DNA of 64,000 nucleotides from the NCBI RefSeq assembly GCF_026191185.1, contig NZ_JAPHOV010000001.1, positions 3,196,501-3,260,500 on the forward strand, in the 5' to 3' direction. Below are positions 26,152 to 36,327 of the stretch, in pieces. Source of the stretch: Legionella sp. PATHC032 (GTDB taxonomy: Bacteria > Pseudomonadota > Gammaproteobacteria > Legionellales > Legionellaceae). A program made the translations under genes and the position numbers. The notes beneath the pieces were generated by a model. That model was not told the DNA's origin and searched no databases. It saw only the letters and a program-made list of their open reading frames with translations. Position 1 is the stretch's first letter, and each line of letters begins with the position of its first letter.

Positions 26152-27393
26152 ATGCCTTACGCTGTCATCATTCTTCTGATTGTTCTTATTGCGATTGCTT
26201 TGCGCCAGGTTGTCAGGGTTGTCATTCCAATTTGGGCAATTATGGCAACAGGAGCTATTGCTGTTTTGCTTTGTCAACAGATAACTCCATCACGCGCTTT
26301 TACTGCCATTGAACCGGATGTCATGCTTTATTTGTTTGGCGTTTTTTTTATTTCGCAAGCCGCAGAGGAAAGCGGCTACCTCGCCTTTCTTACCGATCAA
26401 ATTTTTTATTATGCGACTAATGGAAAACAAACGTTAATGCTGATTGTTTCCATTCTCGGTTTAAGCTCCGCGTTGTTAATGAATGACACCATTGCCATTA
26501 TAGGTACACCTATCATTTTACAACTGTGTCAGTCACACAAAAATTTAATTAAACCCCTGCTGTTGGCATTGGCATTTTCCATTACCATTGGAAGTACCAT
26601 GAGTCCTATAGGCAATCCACAGAATTTATTAATTGCTATTAAAGGAGAGATGGCTTCGCCATTTTTTGAATTTTTCAAATATCTGGCTATGCCTACCTTG
26701 TTAAATCTGGGTATAGTTTATTTTTTTATTCATTTTTTATACAGAAATGAATTAAGAGTACCCATTAAAAAACCAGTCCTCCCACTGATAAATGACCGTC
26801 GCAACCTTACTTTGGTTAAAATGAGTTTGATCATGATGTTAGTTCTAACCATGATCAAGATATTGACAGATTTCCTGCATTATTCAGAGTTTCAAGTGAA
26901 TTTTAGTTACATCGCGCTCTTGTCGGCTGTACCAATCTGGTTTAGCAAGCATCGATGGAATTATATAAAAAAACTGGATTGGGGAACTTTAGTTTTTTTT
27001 GCAAGTACCTTTATTTTAATGCAAAGCGTATGGGATAGCGGCTTTTTCCAAACCAGAATGAGTAATTTTCATATTGATGTCAGCCACATCATAGTGATTT
27101 TTATAATGAGTATTATCCTGAGTCAATTTATATCTAATGTCCCATTAGTAACAATATACTTGCCTTTATTGATGAGTCATACTCATTCCAGTATAAACCT
27201 GCTGAGCCTGGCTGCGGGAAGTACTATTGCCGGTAATCTCTCGATCCTGGGGGCAGCAAGTAACATTATTATTATTCAAAACAGTGAAAAACGTGGTATT
27301 AGAGGTTTTGGATTTCTGGAATTTATAATTGTAGGAGCTCCTCTCACCTTATTTAATCTATTAGTGTATATCTCATTCCTGCAAAAAGCATAA
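26152..27393 (+). CDS. Ion/anion permease of the ArsB/NhaD-SLC13-like superfamily
   Basis: 413 residues with about ten to eleven membrane helices and no large soluble part. Motifs such as LLMNDTIAIIGTPI in the first half and ISNVPLVTIYLPLL...GGSTIAGNL-like (GSTIAGNLSILGAAS) in the second form the two inverted re-entrant repeats typical of ion transporter superfamily permeases (ArsB, CitM, DASS). The transported ion or dicarboxylate cannot be told. Start ATG follows AGAGGA. Confidence 0.8.
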   Translation: MPYAVIILLIVLIAIALRQVVRVVIPIWAIMATGAIAVLLCQQITPSRAFTAIEPDVMLYLFGVFFISQAAEESGYLAFLTDQIFYYATNGKQTLMLIVSILGLSSALLMNDTIAIIGTPIILQLCQSHKNLIKPLLLALAFSITIGSTMSPIGNPQNLLIAIKGEMASPFFEFFKYLAMPTLLNLGIVYFFIHFLYRNELRVPIKKPVLPLINDRRNLTLVKMSLIMMLVLTMIKILTDFLHYSEFQVNFSYIALLSAVPIWFSKHRWNYIKKLDWGTLVFFASTFILMQSVWDSGFFQTRMSNFHIDVSHIIVIFIMSIILSQFISNVPLVTIYLPLLMSHTHSSINLLSLAAGSTIAGNLSILGAASNIIIIQNSEKRGIRGFGFLEFIIVGAPLTLFNLLVYISFLQKA

Positions 27394-27441
27394 GAGAATG
27401 AGCGATGAGGTATTCATAATCTGTACAATTAAATCTATTAT

Positions 27442-28731
27442 TTAATTTCTCTCTGCTTGCACAACTAATGAATAATTTTTTTCTAAAATCTTGCACATCC
27501 ATAAAATAACAGGGAGAGAAATTAATGCCGTCAATAGTTTGTATTGCCAAACACTCACCGCTAAATTAATAATTTGTTCATAAGGATAAATGCCGCCATA
27601 AAGCAAACTGTAATCAACCAGACATAATAACGAGTTGACTGATATATTAGCGATTAATATTCGCAAGGAGCGGTTAATTTTCCATTTTGAATACTTTAAA
27701 TAGTGCAACAACATTGCATTACCAAGAAAAGTGACAAACAAAGACAACGATGCCGCAGATAACCTGCGTGGCATAATGTAATGATAAAAAGGATTCAAAT
27801 TAAAAAAAGGAGGAGAAGGCAAAGCAACGCTCCCCATCAATAAAATGTCAAAAATAAATTGTGCTGCAAGAAGAGCCAAGGCTAATTTCAAATTGGCCTG
27901 ATAACCCCACAATTCGCCAACTATAGAACTAATAATGATAGTAATTGGAAAAAAAATACAGCTGGCAGATAAAACCAAGTCTTTATTGATTGCTATGATT
28001 CGATACTCACAAGCCAAACAAACCAATATCACGGTCACAGCGAAGCAAATCAAATATTGATAGATTGGAAAAAGCGTTACTTCTGTGGCTTCAATTAATG
28101 CTTTGCCCTTATATTGTTTGTCGTTCAATAAAAATGTTAAATAAACTACGCCAATAATTAGGAGTAAAAGAGACGCGATCATGAATGAATCGATAAAAAT
28201 TTGTTTGAAACTATGAGCATGTGGAGCAGAAAATAATAGATAAAAGTCCAGGCAAAAAAAACTCACTCCTCCCAATAAAGCTAATAATACACATTGCTTT
28301 GGCGTTGATAAAACCCTGTCAGCTTTAGTACAAAACAATAAATGAGGCAAATAGAAACTGAGTGCAAAAGCAATAGTTGTAGCAAAAAATTTCTTGGGAA
28401 TTTCTTCAAAAATAACTTGATAGGCAGGATTATCATGCATGTATTCAGCAGCAGGTAAATTGACAAGCACATAAACCCCAATACAAAACATATATAAGGT
28501 CATCAAACAAATATTAAGTAAATGACGTTGTTCTTTGAAGGTACAATTTCTCAATGCGAATAAAAACAAGGCTGCGATAAGGGGGCAAATCAAACTGTTT
28601 ATTGCAAATACCAGTCCCCCGAGTAGAATAATTTTGAAAGAAACGTTAATTAATAATATCAGACAAGTTATCATGCTCACTGCGATGAATAAAAACCCAG
28701 GTGACTGTTGGGGTGATAACGATTGATTCAT
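27442..28731 (-). CDS. Membrane protein with two VUT/YhhQ-like halves
   Basis: 429 residues, about twelve membrane helices. The C-terminal half resembles the VUT (YhhQ/QueT-type queuosine-precursor transporter) family: FFPITIIISSIVGELWGYQA, then ALPSPPFF, and a final LLCLVDYSLLYGG. The N-terminal half has the same layout (helices, then NPAYQVIFEE...FYLPHLLF against NPFYHYIMPRR...AMLLHYLKY in the second half), suggesting internal duplication. Typical VUT proteins are about 220 residues, half this size. Substrate unknown. Divergent from corA. Confidence 0.65.
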   Translation of the reverse strand: MNQSLSPQQSPGFLFIAVSMITCLILLINVSFKIILLGGLVFAINSLICPLIAALFLFALRNCTFKEQRHLLNICLMTLYMFCIGVYVLVNLPAAEYMHDNPAYQVIFEEIPKKFFATTIAFALSFYLPHLLFCTKADRVLSTPKQCVLLALLGGVSFFCLDFYLLFSAPHAHSFKQIFIDSFMIASLLLLIIGVVYLTFLLNDKQYKGKALIEATEVTLFPIYQYLICFAVTVILVCLACEYRIIAINKDLVLSASCIFFPITIIISSIVGELWGYQANLKLALALLAAQFIFDILLMGSVALPSPPFFNLNPFYHYIMPRRLSAASLSLFVTFLGNAMLLHYLKYSKWKINRSLRILIANISVNSLLCLVDYSLLYGGIYPYEQIINLAVSVWQYKLLTALISLPVILWMCKILEKNYSLVVQAERN

Positions 28732-28999
28732 ACGACAAGAGCTTCCATAGTATATAACAACTCATTCTACCTTTTGATAGATACTGGCTATAGGGGGTTA
28801 ATTCTTTACGATTTACTTGGGAGTATTAACAACATCCCTATACGCTTCAAATAATAATTGCCCTTTATTAAGCTAATCAGGTCGCAAATATAGCATTATA
28901 GTCCTTTGCATAGCAAGATAAACAAAAGTAGTCAACTGTCGACTTAAACGATGACTAAATGATAAGTTAATAAAAAAATACATAGGCTGAGATAATTTC

Positions 29000-30064
29000 A
29001 TGAATACTCATAAAACAAAAGCTTCAGCAAAAGCGGGACTATTACCGGGAACTGCCGTATATATAGGTGAACACCCACCGCAACCGACTCAAATTACTAT
29101 ACATATTTATGACAAAAAACATTATAAACGATTAGATTCCTTCGATACCCAACAAGTGAAAGAGGCTTATGAAGCTGGACATAATATTTGGATTGATATT
29201 TCAGGTCTTGCAGACGTCGAAAAAATTACTAAAATTTGCTCACAATACAACATACACCCCTTGGTTATTGAGGATTTGCTTAATACCAAACAGAGACCCA
29301 AACTGGATATTGTAGATGATTATATTTTTGTTGTTTTTAAATTATTACAATCCCCTCCCAATCATTTATCCTATAATACAGAACAGTTCTGTTTAATCAT
29401 CAAACAAAAGCTCTTACTCACATTCAGAGAGTCGGGAAAATATAATTTATCCTCTATTTATCAACGTCTCAATGGAGAGCATTCATTAACACGGGAATAC
29501 GGAAGTGATTATTTGACCTATCTGATCATGGACTATATTGTTGATGATTATTTCAACTTTGTTGAAACCTCAGCCCAACTGCTTGAAACGTTGGAAGATC
29601 AATTAATTAATAAACCTGAAACAATTAAGTTACAAACGTTATACACCATCAAAAGAAGAACCATTACCCTTAGAAAAATCATTCCTCCGTTGAGAGATAT
29701 TGTCCATTTGTTACTTACAGATGATGGGGGGCTAATCAATAAAAAATATAATCTTTACTTCAGGGACTTATATGATCATTGCATTCGCCTGGTAGAATCG
29801 ATCGACTTGCATAGAGAAATGTCGGCAAGTATGCTGGATATATACCTGTCTACTATAAATAACCGGATGAATGAATCCATGAAAATTTTGACCTTGTTTG
29901 CCAGTATTTTTATTCCGTTAAGTTTTATTGCAGGGGTTTATGGAATGAATTTTAAATTTATGCCTGAGCTGGATTGGCAATACGGTTACCCTATGATTCT
30001 GGTTACCATGATACTTCTGGCGATACTCATGCTGTATTTTTTTAAACGAAAAAAATTATTTTAA
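29000..30064 (+). CDS. corA: CorA-family magnesium/cobalt transporter
   Basis: 354 residues. A large cytoplasmic N-terminal domain is followed by two C-terminal membrane helices; the first ends in the invariant YGMNF motif (about residue 313) that forms the Mg2+ selectivity loop. The first helix (LFASIFIPLSFIAGVYGMNF) and the basic tail (FFKRKKLF) are typical. It forms homopentameric channels in the inner membrane. Monocistronic. Confidence 0.95.
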   Translation: MNTHKTKASAKAGLLPGTAVYIGEHPPQPTQITIHIYDKKHYKRLDSFDTQQVKEAYEAGHNIWIDISGLADVEKITKICSQYNIHPLVIEDLLNTKQRPKLDIVDDYIFVVFKLLQSPPNHLSYNTEQFCLIIKQKLLLTFRESGKYNLSSIYQRLNGEHSLTREYGSDYLTYLIMDYIVDDYFNFVETSAQLLETLEDQLINKPETIKLQTLYTIKRRTITLRKIIPPLRDIVHLLLTDDGGLINKKYNLYFRDLYDHCIRLVESIDLHREMSASMLDIYLSTINNRMNESMKILTLFASIFIPLSFIAGVYGMNFKFMPELDWQYGYPMILVTMILLAILMLYFFKRKKLF

Positions 30065-30178
30065 GCTGCAACAAGCGCCTCGTTTACACTCAGCATAATA
30101 TCATCGATAAAAATGGGTAATCGACTTTACCAGGCAACAACTCCATGTTGCCCTTGTGTCAAAGCAACCCGGAAAATC

Positions 30179-31912
30179 TTATTTGGTCATGCTAAGTTCT
30201 GTTATCGCAACCTTTTCCTGATCTGGATTAACCCGACGTCTTCTGGTTGAAAATAAACTATCCGGGTTAATAGTCACCACAACTCCAGGCTGAGGCTGAG
30301 ATCGAACAGGAACCAGGCTCTTGGCTGGCACCACTTCCTTCGTATCTTTTTCCGTAATGAGTTGATGGGGAGAAACTATAGGACCCTTTTCAACAGATAT
30401 TGGAGTAGGCTCAAGAGGTGTCACCCCATTCAAAGCCAGATTGGAGCCTGTAATTAATTTGGGTTCACCTTTGATATTGTGTCTCTCAAACCACAACTTG
30501 AACGCTGTAGCCAGATTCCAGAAATCTTCTTCTTTGCTTAACATTAAAACAAAGCGTGTTACTTTTTTGGGGATCCCAAATTTGAGATTGATGGCAGCCG
30601 CAACAGTTTTTGGTGCCCATGCCAAAGTAGCCATGGTTTTGGTTTTTCCAACTCCCTCTACAAATTCAACAGCAGAAATAGCTCCTGAACGTATCGTAGG
30701 CCAGTACATAAATACAATTGGATCATTGATTAAGCCATTTGCACCCCGAAATACAGGGGGTAAAACCAAAACATACGCTTTATCTATGGCTTTCCTAAAA
30801 AATCCTGGAGTTGTTTTCTTTTCCTTCTCCAAATCCATGTTTAATACCATAGTGCCAAATTTTAAGGCGGGAGATAAAGGAATTAATGGTTCAGCATCTT
30901 TATCAGGTTTGAAATCAATGGGTATTCTCTTGATTAAACCGGAAAATATGACATCCGCCACAAAGCGATTGACACGTTCATAAACATTAAACGGATCGAA
31001 AGACGATGCTTTGTCTTTCAAACTTGACTTGGGTAACTCCATATGTGCTGCAACATTAATATGCAGCAGTAGCAATAAATGACGCAGGGCTCTGTAATAT
31101 AAAAATGGAGGCATGCCTACAGTAGACTCCAATGCCTTATCCATTAACATGCTTGTCGCTTCAAACGTTAATCCAAAACCTAAAACAGACTCTGGTTTCA
31201 TTGCCAGATATTTATGGCGCTCGCATAATTCTGGTGTGGTTAAACGAATAATATAGCGACCATTGAAATACACTCTTAATACTTGCGAGAGAGGCTCACC
31301 TACATAAGGAATTAAACTCACCCCGTAAGTCAGTGCATCATTACCCATTAAAACAAGAGGCTCTCTTCCCCAACCTTTAATTTTACGTTTATAGTTGCAA
31401 TCCAATTCATCACAGATTGAAGGAGGAAGTGATTTTTTATTTGAATTAAATGAGGAAGGGCCTAATGAGTCAAGAACCGCAACATGGGCTACGGTTTGGA
31501 CTCCTTGCCGCCAGGTGTATGCTCTGACAAAATAGCTCGCTAGAGTTAATCCCGATAAAAAAATAGAATAAGGGGCATACCAAGAAGCGTCCTCATCGTA
31601 GCCCTCTCTGAAATAATTTTGTGCCGTATTGTTTGCAAAATTCAAAGCTACTAACGGCAAAACATCGTTAACAAGAATATAACCCATGCCATAGGCAATT
31701 TTCTTTGCCTGAGGATTATTGACCAGGGTGGGCACAGCATCGCGCAACGCTATTGCCTGTTCTAAAACTTGAAAAGTTGTATTTGCGGTATAGCTAAATA
31801 AGCCAGTCGTCATTTTTGATAATGAGGCGTTGTTCCAAACCCATTTTGAACCTTCCCACAGACTTGACCCAATAGTTTTGACTCCATTTACCACCGATGA
31901 AAACCACTTCAT
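30179..31912 (-). CDS. Large hypothetical protein, candidate Dot/Icm effector
   Basis: 577 residues from ATG 31912, selected because GCAGGAGAG lies just upstream (a TTG five codons earlier overlaps this site). There is no cleavable signal peptide; the N-terminus is amphipathic and tryptophan-rich (MKWFSSVVNGVKTIGSSLWE) and several moderately hydrophobic stretches occur (about 85-105, 125-150, 205-225, 280-300). The C-terminus is polar (STRRRRVNPDQEKVAITEL) after a proline/valine linker. No domain recognised. Size, lack of homology and isolation between corA and nth make a Legionella-specific effector likely; that is inference. Confidence 0.7.
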   Translation of the reverse strand: MKWFSSVVNGVKTIGSSLWEGSKWVWNNASLSKMTTGLFSYTANTTFQVLEQAIALRDAVPTLVNNPQAKKIAYGMGYILVNDVLPLVALNFANNTAQNYFREGYDEDASWYAPYSIFLSGLTLASYFVRAYTWRQGVQTVAHVAVLDSLGPSSFNSNKKSLPPSICDELDCNYKRKIKGWGREPLVLMGNDALTYGVSLIPYVGEPLSQVLRVYFNGRYIIRLTTPELCERHKYLAMKPESVLGFGLTFEATSMLMDKALESTVGMPPFLYYRALRHLLLLLHINVAAHMELPKSSLKDKASSFDPFNVYERVNRFVADVIFSGLIKRIPIDFKPDKDAEPLIPLSPALKFGTMVLNMDLEKEKKTTPGFFRKAIDKAYVLVLPPVFRGANGLINDPIVFMYWPTIRSGAISAVEFVEGVGKTKTMATLAWAPKTVAAAINLKFGIPKKVTRFVLMLSKEEDFWNLATAFKLWFERHNIKGEPKLITGSNLALNGVTPLEPTPISVEKGPIVSPHQLITEKDTKEVVPAKSLVPVRSQPQPGVVVTINPDSLFSTRRRRVNPDQEKVAITELSMTK

Positions 31913-32042
31913 AATGCTCTCCTGCAACAGCGGAATTTCATTTTATGAGTAAAAATTGGGAAATACCAGAGGGAAAGAGCACTTTTCTTGAACTTTATTG
32001 AAATTTTTTATAAGAGCTGATGGTCAATTGAACTTTTGTGCT

Positions 32043-32061
32043 TTAATTTTACAAAAATTAA
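32043..32061. promoter_or_regulatory. Perfect AT palindrome upstream of the 577-residue gene
   Basis: TTAATTTT-ACA-AAAATTAA is a perfect 8-3-8 palindrome about 130 bases upstream of the start at 31912. It resembles in part the TTAA-containing sites of PmrA-type response regulators, but these are usually direct repeats, so a regulatory role is only a suggestion. Confidence 0.3.
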
Positions 32062-32168
32062 TCCCAACTCAGATGATTTGTTAGCATGAATTTAAAATAC
32101 ATCAGTCAGTCATTTTTGTGAGGAATAGATTACTTATTATTGTTTGACTTTCCTTCATGCTGGCTTTG

Positions 32169-32804
32169 TTAAAGTAAATTCTTGTCTGTGTATTCGCAAA
32201 GATCCTCAATGATGCACGTCTTGCAATGTGGTTTACGTGCTGTACAGACATAACGGCCATGTAATATTAACCAGTGATGAGCATCATGTAAAAACTCATG
32301 GGGCACTTTTTTTAATAACTCCTGCTCAACAGCCAGGGGTGTATTACCCTTCGCAATGCCAATCCGGTTAGCTACTCTGAAAATATGGGTGTCGACAGCT
32401 ATAGTTGGCTGACCAAATGCTGTATTCAAAACCACATTTGCAGTTTTTCGGCCAACACCAGGCAATGCTTCCAGTGCCTCTCTCTGATTAGGAACTTGTC
32501 CCTCATGTTGTTCAATAAGTATTTCACAGGTTTTCATGATATTTCGTGCTTTGCTATTATATAGACCTATGGATTTAATATAATCTTTTAATCTATCTAA
32601 TCCCAAATCCAGTAGGGCTTGTGGAGTGTTAGCTACTGGGAATAGTTTGGCTGTCGCTTTGTTCACACTGACATCCGTTGCCTGGGCTGAAAGCATGACG
32701 GCAATTAATAATTCAAAAGGGGTACTATATTGCAACTCAGTTGTAGGATGAGGGTTTTGCTCTTGAAAACGTTTGAAAATTTCTTTTGATTTTTGTTTAT
32801 TCAT
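32169..32804 (-). CDS. nth: Endonuclease III
   Basis: 211 residues, the family's usual length. It is a DNA glycosylase/AP lyase for oxidised pyrimidines. The helix-hairpin-helix [13 protein letters not shown] with the catalytic Lys, the catalytic Asp in VDTHIFRV and the C-terminal [4Fe-4S] pattern C-x6-C-x2-C-x5-C ([17 protein letters not shown]) are all intact. It overlaps rnfB by eight bases, the nth end of the classical rnf-nth operon. Confidence 0.97.
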   Translation of the reverse strand: MNKQKSKEIFKRFQEQNPHPTTELQYSTPFELLIAVMLSAQATDVSVNKATAKLFPVANTPQALLDLGLDRLKDYIKSIGLYNSKARNIMKTCEILIEQHEGQVPNQREALEALPGVGRKTANVVLNTAFGQPTIAVDTHIFRVANRIGIAKGNTPLAVEQELLKKVPHEFLHDAHHWLILHGRYVCTARKPHCKTCIIEDLCEYTDKNLL

Positions 32805-33411
32805 ATAGTTTTTTTGCTTTCACCCTAGCCAAAGCCTCAAGAATATAATTTTTTTTTGCTTCTACGTCTTGAGTATGATCTTGCGGGTGGGCTGAAAGTT
32901 TCTTTCTTTCCCTGTATATTTGCTGTTTTTCATGCTCATCCCGCAACTGGCGCATTTGTTTGGCATTATAACGCTGGCGGGCCAAATCCTTATCATATCC
33001 AGCCGCAGGCAAACTAACCATCTCAATGCAGTCAACAGGACAAGGATCCACACACAAGCCGCATCCAGTGCACTCATGAGTAATAATGGCATGCATTAAT
33101 TTACTACTACCAATAATTGCATCAACAGGACAGGCCTTGATGCATTTAGTACAACCAATGCATTCATCCTCTTTGATAGCAGCAACTGAAGGAGGCCGAG
33201 TATTATCTATTGCTTCTTTCAAATATGGAGATGCATCAACATGCAGTAATTTTCCCAAAGCATTTACAGTTTCAACACCACCAGGAGGGCATTTATTAAT
33301 AGGGGCAGCTCCTTGGGCAAGCGCTTCAGCATAAGGCAAACAACCTGCATATCCGCATTCCCCACACTGGGTTTGCGGCAATAGGGCATCAATTTCTTTA
33401 ACAGAGGCCAT
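32797..33411 (-). CDS. rnfB: RnfB-type ferredoxin without other rnf genes
   Basis: 204 residues. An N-terminal Fe4 domain (CGECGYAGC...C) is followed by two [4Fe-4S] ferredoxin motifs ([24 protein letters not shown]). The order is that of RnfB, but the N-terminal membrane anchor of full RnfB is missing: the protein begins about where the Fe-S domain starts. No rnfA, C, D, G or E lies nearby, although in E. coli nth closes the rnf operon. It is therefore probably a soluble electron carrier left from that operon. It abuts metG (start at the metG stop). Confidence 0.9.
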   Translation of the reverse strand: MASVKEIDALLPQTQCGECGYAGCLPYAEALAQGAAPINKCPPGGVETVNALGKLLHVDASPYLKEAIDNTRPPSVAAIKEDECIGCTKCIKACPVDAIIGSSKLMHAIITHECTGCGLCVDPCPVDCIEMVSLPAAGYDKDLARQRYNAKQMRQLRDEHEKQQIYRERKKLSAHPQDHTQDVEAKKNYILEALARVKAKKLYE

Positions 33412-35423
33412 TACTTCACCTTCATGCCAGGAAGTGCTCCAGCATCAGGCTGTAATAAATAAATTCCCTGTCCATCCCCTGCCGCCAATACCATGCCTTC
33501 AGAAACTCCGAAACGCATAGTGCGGGGCTCCAAATTAGCAACCATTACAGTCAAACGCCCAATCAACTCTTCAGCATCATAAGCCTTTTTTATGCCGGCA
33601 AAAACCTGCTTTTGAGCATCACCCAAATCTAAAATCAAGCGCATTAGTTTATCAGCTCCTTCCACAGGCTCTGCATTGATAATTTTTGCAATCCGTAGAT
33701 CGACTTTGGCAAAGTCCTCGATACTGATTAAGTTGGTGTCCTCAACTGGCGTGTTTTCTTTTTTGGGGGTAGTCGCCAGAGATTCCTTACTTTGCAACAA
33801 CATCGCTTCAATTTTTTCTTTTTCTACCCTGACCATCAAAGGCTGAAAAGTATTGATACGGTGGTTTAGCAAAGGCTTATCGATAGAACCCCAGTGTAAA
33901 GGCTCAGAATTTAAAAATTCTTCTGAAGCTTTGGCCATCATTGGCAAGACTGGTTTTAAATAGGTTATTAAAATGCGGAATAAATTGATTCCCATTGTGC
34001 ATATGGCATGAACTTCATTTAGTTTACTTTCATCTTTAGCCAATACCCAAGGTTTATTGGCATCGATGTATTGATTGACTTTATCAGCACAATCCATGAT
34101 TTGTCTTATTGCTCGCGCATAGTCTCTTGAAACAAATGCGTCAATCACGGACTCTCTTGCGCTCAGCAAGTCGCTGTATAATTTTGGATCATTCAACTCT
34201 GAGCTCAACCGATTATCAAAGCGCTTATTAATAAATCCCGCGCATCGGCTTGCAATATTCACTACCTTCCCAACCAGATCCGCATTCACCCTATTGACAA
34301 AATCGTCAAAATTCAAATCCAAATCGTCTACTCGACCATTCAATTTGGCAGAGAAATAATAACGCAGATATTCAGGATGCAAGTGAGCCAGATAAGCGCG
34401 TGCTTCTATAAAAGTACCGCGCGATTTGGACATTTTCTGCCCCTCAACCGTTAAAAACCCATGGGTATACACGGCAGTAGGTGTTCTGAAACCGCTAGCA
34501 GCTAACATAGCTGGCCAGAACAAAGCATGAAAATACACAATATCCTTGCCTACAAAATGATATAATTCTGTTTTTGAAGCCTTATCCCAAAACTCATCAA
34601 AAGAAACGCCACGCTCATCGCAATATTTTTTAAAGCTTGCCATATAGCCTATGGGAGCATCTAACCAAACGTAAAAATATTTATCTGGGACACCCGGAAT
34701 GGGGAATCCGAAATAGGGGGCATCGCGAGAAATATCCCATTGCTTTAAACCCGCCTCAAACCATTCGCTGAGTTTATTCGTTACTTCGGTTTGTAAATGC
34801 CCCTTTCTTGTCCAATCCTTAAGTAACTCTTCGTAACGCGGCAAATCAAAAAAATAATGCTCTGATTCCTTTTCTACAGGGCTGGCTCCCGATATAACAG
34901 AAACAGGGTTAATCAAATCCGTCGGCGAATAAGTGGCGCCACAAACCTCGCAATTATCGCCATACTGATCGACAGCAGCACATTTGGGGCAAGTTCCCTT
35001 CACATACCTGTCCGGCAAAAACATTTGCTTTACGGGATCATAAAACTGGCGAATTGTTTTCTTGACTATATCACCGCCTGCCTGCAAACGTTCAAATATG
35101 GTAGTCGCCAATGCCTGATTTTCAGGTGAATGAGTAGTGTGGTAATAATCATAATCAATGGCGAAGGCTTTAAAATCCTTTTCATGACTTAACTTAATTT
35201 CAGCGGTTAAAGCTTCCGGAGTAATTCCCAGCTGCTCTGCTTTCAGCATAATGGGTGTTCCATGAGCGTCATCCCCACAAACGCTAATACATTGAATACC
35301 CAACATTTTGTGAGTACGGACCCAAATATCCGTTTGAATATGCTCAACCAAATGTCCCAGATGCAAATGCCCATTAGCATAAGGCAGGGCACTGGTCACT
35401 AACATTTTTCGTTCACTAGTCAT
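33411..35423 (-). CDS. metG: Methionyl-tRNA synthetase
   Basis: 670 residues from ATG 35423 ([18 protein letters not shown]); the open frame reaches 35492 but the added residues are not family-like. Class I synthetase with HLGH ([10 protein letters not shown]), the zinc-knuckle cysteines (CPKC, CEVCG), KMSKS near residue 334 and a C-terminal tRNA-binding/dimerisation domain ([19 protein letters not shown]). It charges tRNA-Met. Followed directly by rnfB and nth. Confidence 0.97.
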   Translation of the reverse strand: MTSERKMLVTSALPYANGHLHLGHLVEHIQTDIWVRTHKMLGIQCISVCGDDAHGTPIMLKAEQLGITPEALTAEIKLSHEKDFKAFAIDYDYYHTTHSPENQALATTIFERLQAGGDIVKKTIRQFYDPVKQMFLPDRYVKGTCPKCAAVDQYGDNCEVCGATYSPTDLINPVSVISGASPVEKESEHYFFDLPRYEELLKDWTRKGHLQTEVTNKLSEWFEAGLKQWDISRDAPYFGFPIPGVPDKYFYVWLDAPIGYMASFKKYCDERGVSFDEFWDKASKTELYHFVGKDIVYFHALFWPAMLAASGFRTPTAVYTHGFLTVEGQKMSKSRGTFIEARAYLAHLHPEYLRYYFSAKLNGRVDDLDLNFDDFVNRVNADLVGKVVNIASRCAGFINKRFDNRLSSELNDPKLYSDLLSARESVIDAFVSRDYARAIRQIMDCADKVNQYIDANKPWVLAKDESKLNEVHAICTMGINLFRILITYLKPVLPMMAKASEEFLNSEPLHWGSIDKPLLNHRINTFQPLMVRVEKEKIEAMLLQSKESLATTPKKENTPVEDTNLISIEDFAKVDLRIAKIINAEPVEGADKLMRLILDLGDAQKQVFAGIKKAYDAEELIGRLTVMVANLEPRTMRFGVSEGMVLAAGDGQGIYLLQPDAGALPGMKVK

Positions 35424-35598
35424 AGTTATAGAATACTCATCACCTATAATAAAGCGACTAATTATAACGCAAAGACAATGGAAATGCTGCAATAGAAAAC
35501 AGGTTTTTATTGGTAGTTATTTATGAAGTGTTAACTTTTACCGAGATGATCCGATAATTTAAGTACTACTTATTCTCTTATAATTTGTTAATATCAAC

Positions 35599-35669
35599 AG
35601 GACTACGAGAAACCACAAGGTCAAGGTAAAAAATGTTTTTAATAAAGAGATTGGGGGGTCGTAAGTCCT
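35599..35669. repeat. Hairpin-forming non-coding repeat (copy B, internally deleted)
   Basis: Ends AGGACT-ACGA (35599-35608) and TCGTAAGTCCT (35659-35669) are inverted repeats. The inner block TAAAAAATGTTTTTAATAAAG and the GATTGGGG block match copy A at 22421-22540 in the same order, but about 45 bases between them are absent. Both copies lie just upstream of a plus-strand gene; this one ends 32 bases before ubiX. Confidence 0.7.
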
Positions 35670-35701
35670 GATCAAATTAAATTTTCAACGAGTGAATACA
35701 C

Positions 35702-36271
35702 ATGGCCAACAATCCAAGACTTATCATAGGCATCAGTGGCTCATCAGGCATAATCTATGGGATTAGACTATTACAAGTCTTGCAAAAGCTACCCATAGAA
35801 ACACATTTAGTCATTAGCAAAGCAGGGCAATTGACCCGTGCTTATGAAACAAATATTAGTGCCGCAGAACTCAAAGCTTTAGCAGATGTCTATCATCCCT
35901 GCACTGATCTCACCGCATCCATTGCCAGCGGCTCATTTAAAACTTTGGGTATGATCATTGCGCCCTGTTCAATGAAAACCTTAGGTGAAATTGCGCATGG
36001 TATCAGTAGCAACCTGTTGACCCGAGCCGCTGATGTCGTTCTTAAAGAACGCAGAAAATTGGTGCTCTTGCCGAGGGAAACACCTTTGCATCTTGTTCAT
36101 CTGAACAATATGGTGTGTATTACACAAATGGGAGGCATTATCTGCCCTCCAGTGCCCGCTTTTTATAATCATCCGCAAAACATAGACGACTTAATCAATG
36201 ATACCGTTGGGAGAGTACTTGATTTGTTTGATTTGGACTGTGGATTGGTGAAACGCTGGGGAGAAACATAA
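35702..36271 (+). CDS. ubiX: Flavin prenyltransferase UbiX
   Basis: 189 residues, family length. The N-terminal GISGSSGIIYG flavin-binding motif and the LLPRETPLHLVHLNNM segment are the UbiX signature. It prenylates FMN to supply the cofactor of the decarboxylase UbiD in ubiquinone synthesis. Monocistronic, closed by a strong terminator. Confidence 0.96.
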   Translation: MANNPRLIIGISGSSGIIYGIRLLQVLQKLPIETHLVISKAGQLTRAYETNISAAELKALADVYHPCTDLTASIASGSFKTLGMIIAPCSMKTLGEIAHGISSNLLTRAADVVLKERRKLVLLPRETPLHLVHLNNMVCITQMGGIICPPVPAFYNHPQNIDDLINDTVGRVLDLFDLDCGLVKRWGET

Positions 36272-36298
36272 AAAAACGCGGCCTTAGCCGCGTTTTTT
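36271..36298. terminator. Bidirectional rho-independent terminator after ubiX
   Basis: AAAAAACGCGGC-CTTA-GCCGCGTTTTTT: a perfect 12-base palindrome with a six-base GC stem (CGCGGC/GCCGCG), a four-base loop, and A and T tracts on both sides, so it can end transcription of ubiX and of the convergent gene at 36328-37059. Confidence 0.93.
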
Positions 36299-36327
36299 AA
36301 TTACCACTTGCTTGTAATATTTTTATA

